Below, in pieces: positions 1-6,380 of a stretch of 7,225 nucleotides of DNA. Under the pieces are notes generated by a model. The model was not told where the DNA came from. It saw nothing but the letters and a program-made list of their open reading frames with translations, and did not search any database. How positions within the stretch are numbered: the first letter of the stretch is position 1; each line of letters starts with the position of its first letter. Source of the DNA: JANPJV01 sp031425695 (GTDB taxonomy: Bacteria; Pseudomonadota; Gammaproteobacteria; Xanthomonadales; SZUA-5); contig JANPJV010000079.1 in NCBI GenBank assembly GCA_031425695.1, forward strand, positions 1-7,225, read 5' to 3'. A program made the translations under genes and the position numbers.

Positions 1-1497
1 ATCGAGAAGTTCAAGCTCGCCGCTGAGGCGCGCAACGAAGGTACGATCGTGTCGGTTTCCGACGGCATCGTGCGCATCCACGGCCTTGCGGACGTCATGC
101 AGGGCGAAATGATCGAGATGCCGGGCGACACCTTCGCGCTGGCGTTGAACCTCGAGCGCGATTCGGTCGGCGCCGTGGTACTCGGCGACTACGAACATCT
201 GCGCGAAGGCGATGCGGTCAAGACGACCCAGCGCATTCTCGAAGTGCCGGTCGGTCCGGAGCTGCTTGGCCGCGTCGTCGACGCGCTGGGTAATCCGATC
301 GACGGCAAGGGTCCGCTCAACGCCAAGATGCAGAGCCCGATCGAAAAGGTCGCGCCGGGCGTGATCTGGCGCAAATCGGTGTCGCAGCCGGTGCAGACCG
401 GCTACAAGTCCGTCGACGCCATGGTGCCGGTCGGCCGCGGCCAACGCGAACTGATCATCGGCGATCGCCAGACCGGTAAGACCGCGCTCGCGATCGACAC
501 GATCATCAATCAGAAGGGCAGCGGCATCAAATGTATCTATGTCGCCATCGGGCAGAAGCAGAGCTCGATCGCGAACGTGGTGCGCCGCCTCGAAGAAAAT
601 GGCGCGCTCGCGCACACCATCATCGTGGCCGCCTCGGCCTCCGAATCGGCCGCGATGCAGTATGTGGCGCCGTACTCGGGTTGCACCATGGGCGAGTACT
701 TCCGCGACCGCGGCGAAGACGCGCTGATCATCTATGACGATTTGACCAAGCAGGCTTGGGCGTACCGCCAGATCTCGCTGCTGCTGCGCCGTCCGCCGGG
801 CCGTGAAGCCTATCCGGGTGACGTCTTCTATCTCCACTCGCGTCTGCTCGAGCGCGCCGCGCGCGTCAACGAGGAATACGTCGAGAAATTCACCAACGGC
901 GAAGTGAAGGGCAAGACCGGTTCGCTGACCGCGATGCCGATCATCGAGACCCAGGCGGGCGACGTCTCGGCCTTCGTTCCGACCAACGTGATCTCGATCA
1001 CTGACGGCCAGATCTTCCTGGAAACCGACCTCTTCAATGCCGGTTTGCGTCCGGCCATGAACGCCGGTGTCTCGGTCTCGCGCGTCGGTGGCGCGGCGCA
1101 GACCAAGATCATCAAGAAGCTCGGCGGCGGTATCCGCCTCTCGCTCGCACAGTACCGCGAGCTGGCCGCCTTCGCCCAGTTCGCCTCTGACCTGGACGCC
1201 GCTACGCGCGCCCAGCTCGAGCGCGGCCAGCGCGTTATGGAGCTGATGAAGCAGAAGCAGTACGCGCCAATGTCCGTCGCCGAGATGGGCGTGTCGCTCT
1301 ACGCAGTCTCCGAGGGCCACATGGACGACCTGCCGATCGCCCAGATCCAACCGTTCGAGAAAGGCCTGCACCAGCACATGCACAGCAACTACGGCGATCT
1401 CATGAAGAACATCGTCGACACCGGCGACTGGTCGAAAGAGATCGAGGCGTCCTTCAAGAAGGCGATCGCCGAGTTCAAGAAGACGGGCACTTGGTAA
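1..1497 (+). CDS. atpA: F1 ATP synthase subunit alpha (5'-truncated by window edge)
   Basis: Alpha subunit of the F1 sector of the H+-transporting ATP synthase, which forms the alpha3-beta3 hexamer on the cytoplasmic face of the inner membrane and carries the non-catalytic nucleotide sites. The frame is open from base 1 (IEKFKLAAEARNEGTIVSV), so the real start lies upstream. Comparison with E. coli AtpA motif positions suggests about 15 residues are missing. Numbering from base 1, the Walker A motif GDRQTGKT is at residues 154-161, the Walker B end LIIYDD at 242-247, and the signature PAMNAGVSVS at 351-360, followed by the arginine finger R361 (E. coli R376). The stop is TAA at 1495-1497. The C-terminal part (KQKQYAPMS through FKKTGTW) resembles the Lysobacterales. 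Residues QAWAYR replace the E. coli QAVAYR, a variant I recall from betaproteobacteria. It is the first F1 gene in this window and atpG follows after 99 bases. The subunit call is certain. Confidence 0.98.
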   Translation: MEKFKLAAEARNEGTIVSVSDGIVRIHGLADVMQGEMIEMPGDTFALALNLERDSVGAVVLGDYEHLREGDAVKTTQRILEVPVGPELLGRVVDALGNPIDGKGPLNAKMQSPIEKVAPGVIWRKSVSQPVQTGYKSVDAMVPVGRGQRELIIGDRQTGKTALAIDTIINQKGSGIKCIYVAIGQKQSSIANVVRRLEENGALAHTIIVAASASESAAMQYVAPYSGCTMGEYFRDRGEDALIIYDDLTKQAWAYRQISLLLRRPPGREAYPGDVFYLHSRLLERAARVNEEYVEKFTNGEVKGKTGSLTAMPIIETQAGDVSAFVPTNVISITDGQIFLETDLFNAGLRPAMNAGVSVSRVGGAAQTKIIKKLGGGIRLSLAQYRELAAFAQFASDLDAATRAQLERGQRVMELMKQKQYAPMSVAEMGVSLYAVSEGHMDDLPIAQIQPFEKGLHQHMHSNYGDLMKNIVDTGDWSKEIEASFKKAIAEFKKTGTW

Positions 1498-1504
1498 AGC
1501 GGTG

Positions 1505-1588
1505 TCGGTTGTGGGTTTCGGTTTCGGAAGAAGCCGAAGCCGGGACCGACGAATAGGCGCCTTTACCGAAACCGAAACCGAAAACCGA
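1505..1588. repeat. Inverted repeat of GGTTTC hexamers in the atpA-atpG spacer
   Basis: Two 23-base arms, 1505-1527 and 1566-1588, are inverted copies with 20 of 23 positions matching. The inner 14 bases pair perfectly (GGTTTCGGTTTCGG with CCGAAACCGAAACC). Both arms are made of tandem 6-base units, and the 38-base loop contains a further GAAGCC doublet. In RNA this would be a stable hairpin whose 3' arm ends next to the weak GAGA ribosome-binding site of atpG at 1587-1590. It could affect atpG translation or mRNA processing, but that is inference. No T tract follows, so it does not look like a classic terminator. No gene is seen in this 99-base spacer. Confidence 0.8.
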
Positions 1589-1596
1589 GACCAATA

Positions 1597-2460
1597 ATGG
1601 CTGGCGCAAGAGAAATTCGTACCAAGATCAAGAGCATCCAGAACACCCGCAAGGTGACGCGGGCGCTCGAGATGGTGTCGGCGGCGAAGATTCGCCGTGC
1701 CCAGGATCTGATGAAGGCCTCGCGCCCGTATGCGCGGCTGATGCGCCAGGTGATCGGTCATATCGCCAAGGCGAATACCGAGTACAAGCATCCGTTCCTG
1801 GTCGAGCGCGACGAGATTTCGCACGTTGGCTACATCGTGATCTCGACCGATCGCGGCCTGTGCGGTGGGCTCAACTCCAACCTTTTTCGCAAGCTGCTCG
1901 GCGAGATCCGTGTTTGGCAGGAAAAGGGTGTCGAAGTCGATGTGGTCTGCATCGGCCAGAAGGCCGCGGCCTTCTTCAAGCGCCTCAAGGTCAACCTGGT
2001 CGGCTCGGTCACCCACCTCGGCGAGAAGCCGCGCGTGGATCAGTTGATCGGCGCGATCAAGGTCGAGCTCGACAGCTACATGTCGGGCCGCGTCGACCGC
2101 CTGTTCCTGGCGAACAACGATTTCGTCAACACCATGACCCAGCGCCCGGAACTTCAGCAGTTGCTGCCGCTGCTGCCGTCGGACGAGATCGACAGCAAGC
2201 ACGAGTGGGACTACCTCTACGAGCCGAGCGCACCCGAGATCATGGATCACGTGCTGACGCGCTACATCGAGAGCCTGGTTTACCAGGGCGTCCTGGAAAA
2301 CCTCGCCAGCGAGCACGCCGCCCGCATGGTCGCGATGAAGTCCGCCAGCGACAACGCCAACAAGCTCATCGGCGAACTGACGCTGGTCTACAACAAGGCC
2401 CGCCAGGCCGCGATCACGCAGGAAATCAGCGAAATCGTCAGCGGCGCGGCGGCTGTTTGA
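1597..2460 (+). CDS. atpG: F1 ATP synthase subunit gamma
   Basis: Gamma subunit, the central rotor shaft of F1, which transmits rotation from the membrane c-ring to the alpha3-beta3 catalytic head. The 287-residue length equals that of E. coli AtpG. The N-terminal helix (residues 1-31, including KIKSIQNTRKVTRALEMVSA) and the C-terminal helix, ending with the family signature ITQEISEIVSGAAA at 273-286, form the coiled-coil shaft. The middle carries the Rossmann-like domain (VGYIVISTDRGLCGGLN). The start ATG at 1597 fits the family N terminus MAGAREI exactly. Only a weak GAGA Shine-Dalgarno-like sequence lies 6 bases upstream, at the foot of the hexamer inverted repeat. The gene sits between atpA and atpD as in most bacteria. 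The sequence shows no frameshift or missing segment and is very close to what I recall of Xanthomonas gamma. Confidence 0.98.
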   Translation: MAGAREIRTKIKSIQNTRKVTRALEMVSAAKIRRAQDLMKASRPYARLMRQVIGHIAKANTEYKHPFLVERDEISHVGYIVISTDRGLCGGLNSNLFRKLLGEIRVWQEKGVEVDVVCIGQKAAAFFKRLKVNLVGSVTHLGEKPRVDQLIGAIKVELDSYMSGRVDRLFLANNDFVNTMTQRPELQQLLPLLPSDEIDSKHEWDYLYEPSAPEIMDHVLTRYIESLVYQGVLENLASEHAARMVAMKSASDNANKLIGELTLVYNKARQAAITQEISEIVSGAAAV

Positions 2461-2477
2461 TCGCGGTTGGATAGTGG

Positions 2478-2588
2478 TGTTTTTTTGACGCAAAGGGACG
2501 CAAAGGGGAGCAAAGGACGCAAAGTAAAGCGAAAGGCAGCTCTTATTGCGTCCTTTGCTCCCTTTGCGTTCCTTTGCGTCGAAAAACA
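2478..2588. repeat. Long near-perfect hairpin of GACGCAAAG units in the atpG-atpD spacer
   Basis: The core arms are 2487-2522 and 2546-2580. They pair over about 35 base pairs with only one extra G in the left arm and one G-T (G-U in RNA) position. The pairing extends outward through a T-run on the left (2480-2486) and GAAAAACA on the right (2581-2588), giving a stem of roughly 42-44 base pairs. The loop is about 23 bases (2523-2545). Each arm is built from four tandem 8-10-base units, GACGCAAAG or its variant GAGCAAAG. The symmetry means a hairpin can form in a transcript of either strand or as a DNA cruciform. Its function is unknown. The right-hand A5 and left-hand T7 give a terminator-like look mainly on the minus strand, where the stem would be followed by Us. 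Confidence 0.88.
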
Positions 2589-2596
2589 GAAGTTTT

Positions 2597-2624
2597 AGGT
2601 GCGCGGCGGTCCAGTCCGCGACCT
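2597..2624. repeat. Small hairpin downstream of the long atpG-atpD hairpin
   Basis: AGGT plus CGCGG (2597-2606, with one bulged G) pairs with CCGCG plus ACCT (2616-2624), giving a 9-base-pair GC-rich stem with a 9-base loop. It lies between the long GACGCAAAG hairpin and the atpD ribosome-binding site. The role is unknown, and a stem of this size can occur by chance in GC-rich DNA. Confidence 0.5.
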
Positions 2625-2633
2625 ACAAGATTC

Positions 2634-2663
2634 GCACGCGATCCGAATGATTCGGACTGGTGC
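2634..2663. repeat. Small hairpin in the atpD leader
   Basis: TCCGAA (2642-2647) and TTCGGA (2651-2656) form a perfect 6-base-pair stem around a TGA loop. GCAC (2634-2637) and GTGC (2660-2663) can extend it after an interior loop. It ends about 20 bases before the atpD ribosome-binding site. It could shape the leader structure, but chance occurrence cannot be excluded. Confidence 0.4.
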
Positions 2664-2682
2664 AACAGAACCAAAGATTTTC

Positions 2683-2688
2683 GAGGGA
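2683..2688 (+). promoter_or_regulatory. Ribosome-binding site that fixes the atpD start
   Basis: GAGGGA lies 6 bases before the ATG at 2695. It supports that start over an in-frame GTG at 2599, which would add 32 residues unlike any AtpD N terminus. Confidence 0.75.
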
Positions 2689-2694
2689 TTAACC

Positions 2695-4101
<1,407 letters not shown>

Positions 4102-4102
4102 G

Positions 4103-4243
4103 GGCTGTGATTGGCGATCTGGCCAACGCAGACATGCTCAGCCAGCATCCAAGTCTGTGATTGGCCATCCTGGCCAACAGTCACGCTCAGCCAGCATCCA
4201 AGTCTGTGATTGGCCATCCTGGCCAACACAGACACGCTCAGCA
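4103..4243. repeat. Tandem REP-like ~50-base repeats in the atpD-atpC spacer
   Basis: Three head-to-tail copies start at 4103 (50 bases), 4153 (49 bases) and 4202 (about 42 bases, truncated after GCTCAGC). Each copy opens with G(T)CTGTGATTGGC, contains an imperfect palindrome, and ends CGCTCAGCCAGCATCCAA or a close variant. Copy 3 has the best stem: GTCTGTG (4202-4208) pairs with CACAGAC (4227-4233) and TTGGCCA (4210-4216) with TGGCCAA (4220-4226), around a TCC loop with one bulged A. Copy 2 keeps the inner 7-base-pair stem but has lost 2 bases on the outer right side, and copy 1 is the most diverged. The array starts 2 bases after the atpD stop. Extragenic palindromic repeats of this type often lie just after genes and can slow mRNA decay or bind proteins; a role here is inference. 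Confidence 0.88.
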
Positions 4244-4267
4244 GAAGACGTGGTTTTTGCTTCGCTT

Positions 4268-4294
4268 CATTTTCGATCGGATCGATCGAAAATG
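4268..4294. repeat. 11-bp hairpin upstream of atpC
   Basis: CATTTTCGATC (4268-4278) and GATCGAAAATG (4284-4294) are exact inverted copies around a 5-base GGATC loop. The stretch also contains overlapping CGATCG-type palindromes. It could be an RNA hairpin or a binding site for a dimeric DNA-binding protein. No T tract follows; the next hairpin begins at the very next base. Confidence 0.7.
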
Positions 4295-4314
4295 GCGGCA
4301 CATCCTTGTGCCGC
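4295..4314. repeat. 8-bp GC-rich hairpin upstream of atpC
   Basis: GCGGCACA (4295-4302) and TGTGCCGC (4307-4314) pair perfectly around a TCCT loop. It directly abuts the preceding AT-rich hairpin, so the two could stack. The loop sequence TCCT is complementary to AGGA in the atpC ribosome-binding site at 4352-4355, which raises the possibility of a loop-to-leader contact, though this is only 4 bases. No T tract follows. Confidence 0.65.
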
Positions 4315-4324
4315 AGCGATACCG

Positions 4325-4337
4325 GGCTCTTAGAGCC
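4325..4337. repeat. Short GGCTC/GAGCC hairpin in the atpC leader
   Basis: GGCTC (4325-4329) and GAGCC (4333-4337) form a 5-base-pair stem with a TTA loop, about 13 bases before the atpC ribosome-binding site. It is small and may be chance, but it is the last of a row of hairpins filling the atpD-atpC spacer. Confidence 0.4.
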
Positions 4338-4350
4338 TCCGTTTGAATGA

Positions 4351-4355
4351 AAGGA
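4351..4355 (+). promoter_or_regulatory. Ribosome-binding site that fixes the atpC start
   Basis: AAGGA lies 8 bases before ATG 4364. It supports that start over an in-frame TTG at 4343, which would overlap the ribosome-binding site and add seven non-family residues. Confidence 0.75.
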
Positions 4356-4363
4356 CAGCATCA

Positions 4364-4783
4364 ATGGCCACTATACGAGTCGATGTCGTTTCCGCCGAAG
4401 CCGAAGTTTTTCGCGGCGAGGCCAAGCTCGTGGTCGCCAGTGGCGAGATGGGTGAGCTCGGTATCGCGCCGCGCCACGCACCGCTGATCACGCGTCTCAA
4501 GCCGGGCCAGGTGCGCATCATCCAGGCGAATGACGAAGAGGTTTTCCTGTACGTCTCCGGCGGCATCATGGAAGTGCAGCCGACCGTGGTGACGATCCTG
4601 ACCGACACCGCCATCCGCGCGGCCGATCTGGATGAAGTCGCGGTCAAGCGCGCCAAGGAAGAGGCGGAGAAGATCGTCGCCAATCGCGATGATGCCGTCG
4701 AAGTCGCCGCCGCATTGAGCACCCTGGCGCAGGTTGCCGCGCAGCTACAGGCGATCGAGCGGCTGCGCAAGATCAAGCACTGA
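4364..4783 (+). CDS. atpC: F1 ATP synthase subunit epsilon
   Basis: Epsilon subunit of F1, which joins gamma to the c-ring and can inhibit ATP hydrolysis when its C-terminal helices extend. The product is 139 residues, the same length as E. coli AtpC. The N-terminal beta-sandwich (about residues 1-85) carries the conserved GELGIAPRHAPLITRLKPGQ segment starting at residue 30. The C-terminal part (about 88-139) is a charged, alanine-rich helical hairpin (VKRAKEEAEKIVANRDD, then AQVAAQLQAIERLRKIKH), so the regulatory domain is present. The start ATG 4364 has a good AAGGA site and gives MATIRVDVVSAEAEVF, the expected N terminus. It is the last atp gene here and is separated from atpD by a 262-base repeat-filled spacer. 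The next gene is not glmU, which often follows atpC in gammaproteobacteria. Confidence 0.97.
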   Translation: MATIRVDVVSAEAEVFRGEAKLVVASGEMGELGIAPRHAPLITRLKPGQVRIIQANDEEVFLYVSGGIMEVQPTVVTILTDTAIRAADLDEVAVKRAKEEAEKIVANRDDAVEVAAALSTLAQVAAQLQAIERLRKIKH

Positions 4784-4797
4784 AGCGCTTAACGGGG

Positions 4798-4816
4798 GTC
4801 CGGACCTTGTCCGGAC
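4798..4816. repeat. GTCCGGAC hairpin after atpC
   Basis: The self-complementary octamer GTCCGGAC occurs twice, at 4798-4805 and 4809-4816, separated by CTT. The two copies can pair as an 8-base-pair GC-rich stem with a 3-base loop, 14 bases after the atpC stop. The following sequence GCTCTTGACC has no real T tract, so this is at best a weak or Rho-assisted terminator or a 3'-end stabiliser of the atp mRNA. As DNA it could also be a pair of sites for a dimeric protein. A partial copy (CCGGAC) follows at 4826-4831. Confidence 0.6.
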
Positions 4817-4846
4817 GCTCTTGACCGGACTCGGAAGCAGAGCCGC

Positions 4847-4869
4847 GGAGTGCCGCTTGGCGGCACTCC
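4847..4869. repeat. Perfect 10-bp GC-rich hairpin between atpC and the histidine kinase gene
   Basis: GGAGTGCCGC (4847-4856) and GCGGCACTCC (4860-4869) are exact inverted copies around a TTG loop. This is the most stable structure in the 251-base gap after atpC and a good candidate for the 3' end of the atp transcript. It is followed by AGGGCGAGAC rather than Ts, so intrinsic termination is not supported. I see no gene in 4784-5034 and no convincing promoter for the next gene. Confidence 0.65.
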
Positions 4870-5034
4870 AGGGCGAGACTCTACGGGTGACGACCGATTC
4901 CAAACCCCGGTCGGCGCTTGCACGATCGTCGGTTACCCGCCAGACCGTTCCATGCGGACCGTTGACTTCCTGCACCCGCTCCCTTTGTTAGGATGGCGAA
5001 CGCCTCATCCACTCAGCCCCTAGAAAGTTGATCT

Positions 5035-6369
5035 ATGTTCGGACGCCGCCGATTCGCGATAGGTGTTGGCGCGGGCCTGACGATCGGCTTTCTGGCGCTC
5101 ATCGTGATCGTGGGTACGACCCTCTGGCTGGTGGAACGCGGCAATAGCCTGTTCGAGCAATCGGCCTTGCAGCGCGCTGTTGGCGTCGCCGCCGTTGAGC
5201 TGCGCGACCACCTGCGTACCGCGGAATCGAGCGAACGCGGATTCCTCCTGACCGGCAACCAGATTTACCTGGCGCCTTACGATACTGCCAAGACACGCGC
5301 CCGGCAGGAGCTGGATGTTTTTTCCGCGTTGATCCCGGCGGATGCCCCCAATCGGGCAATGCTTCCCCGGCTGTCTGCGGCGGTGGGCGAAAAAATCGCC
5401 CTCATGGACGCCAACATTGCGTTGAAGAGCGACAGACGCGATGCCGAGGCCATGGCATTGATGCAGCGCAATCGCGGCAAGACGCTGATGGACGAGATCA
5501 ACGTTTTTCTTTACGGCGCGATCCTGCTCGCCGACGAGAGCGGCGCGCTCAACAGCGCGGAACAGCAGAGCAACGCATCGATGCTGCGCTGGATCTCGGC
5601 GGGCGCCGCGGTCGTCATCTTCCTGGTGGTGTGGGCAGTCGCCTTCACCGTCTACCGCTACGGGCAGGACCTAAAGCTGGCGCGTGACGAAGTGCAAGCC
5701 GTCAACTTCACCCTGGAGGAGCGCGTCACGGCCCGAACCGCCGATCTGGCGCTGGCGCGGGAGCGCGCGGAAGTGCTGCTGGCCGAGGTCAATCACCGCG
5801 TGGCGAACAGTCTGCAGCTGGTGGCGGTGCTGGTGCGGATGCAGGTGCGTTCGGTGACCGACAAGGCGGCCAAGGAGGCCTTGATCGAAACCGAGTCGCG
5901 GATCAATGCGATCTCGCTGATCCACAAGAGCCTCTACACGTCGGGCGACGTGACCAACGTGGCGTTGGACGATTACCTCGGCGCGATGCTCGCCAATCTG
6001 GAAAGGGCGATGAAGAAGGACGGCCACACCGCCATTTTGAGGTGCTACCTCGATCCGATTTCGCTACGCACTGACGCCAGCGTCAGCCTGGGCGTGGCCG
6101 TCCAGGAACTGGTCACTAACGCCTTCAAATACGCCTATCCGGAATACCCGCCCGGGGAGGTGCGAGTGCACCTCAAACGATTGGAAGACGGCAAGGCCGA
6201 ACTGACGGTGGAAGACGATGGCGTCGGCATGGCACAAAGCGCGACGCGAACCGGCACTGGGCTTGGCAGCAAGATCGTCCAGGTCATGGCGTCGGCGCTC
6301 CAGACCCAAGTCGAATACATCAACCGCCGGCCCGGGACATCGGCCCGGCTCGTGCTTACGACGGCGTGA
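5035..6369 (+). CDS. Membrane sensor histidine kinase, CHASE3 / HisKA_2 / HATPase
   Basis: A 444-residue inner-membrane sensor kinase expected to autophosphorylate on histidine and pass phosphate to a response regulator. A basic start (MFGRRRF) is followed by transmembrane segment 1 (about 7-33). The periplasmic region (34-182) has CHASE3-like features, notably TAESSERGFLLTG at 62-74 followed by YLAPYD. Transmembrane segment 2 spans about 186-208, then a charged coiled-coil linker (211-250). The phosphoacceptor motif EVNHRVANSLQ gives H254 as the likely phosphorylated histidine and is of the HisKA_2 type. The ATPase domain has the N box QELVTNAFKYAYP (N362), the G1 box EDDGVGM (D394-M399) and the G2 box GTGLGS (407-412). 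The HWE-family tryptophan-glutamate pair is not seen. ATG 5035 is a sensible start with only a weak upstream site (AGAAAG). No response regulator is visible. The downstream gene starts at or just after this stop. The ligand is unknown. Confidence 0.9.
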   Translation: MFGRRRFAIGVGAGLTIGFLALIVIVGTTLWLVERGNSLFEQSALQRAVGVAAVELRDHLRTAESSERGFLLTGNQIYLAPYDTAKTRARQELDVFSALIPADAPNRAMLPRLSAAVGEKIALMDANIALKSDRRDAEAMALMQRNRGKTLMDEINVFLYGAILLADESGALNSAEQQSNASMLRWISAGAAVVIFLVVWAVAFTVYRYGQDLKLARDEVQAVNFTLEERVTARTADLALARERAEVLLAEVNHRVANSLQLVAVLVRMQVRSVTDKAAKEALIETESRINAISLIHKSLYTSGDVTNVALDDYLGAMLANLERAMKKDGHTAILRCYLDPISLRTDASVSLGVAVQELVTNAFKYAYPEYPPGEVRVHLKRLEDGKAELTVEDDGVGMAQSATRTGTGLGSKIVQVMASALQTQVEYINRRPGTSARLVLTTA

Positions 6370-6380
6370 TGGGAAAGGCG

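Noticed and set aside
1860..2474. 204-residue plus-strand open frame inside atpG
   Set aside because: It overlaps atpG in another frame and has an Arg/Pro/Gly/Gln-rich composition with no family likeness; shadow frame.
2478..2588. Intrinsic terminator for atpG on the plus strand
   Set aside because: The stem is followed by an A-rich run (GAAAAACA), not Ts, and atpD downstream belongs to the same operon; its T-run is on the 5' side.
2599..2694. In-frame upstream extension of atpD from a GTG at 2599 (32 extra residues)
   Set aside because: The extension has no resemblance to AtpD N termini, and ATG 2695 has a good GAGGGA site and the exact family start MSQGKVVQI.
4103..4243. Possible CRISPR array
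   Set aside because: The units are contiguous and the whole ~50 bases repeat, so there are no unique spacers between repeats, and no cas genes are nearby.
4962..4994. Possible promoter TTGACT ... TAGGAT before the kinase gene
   Set aside because: The -35-like box is good, but the gap to TAGGAT is 21 bases and no better -10 box lies at 16-18 bases, so it is not supported.
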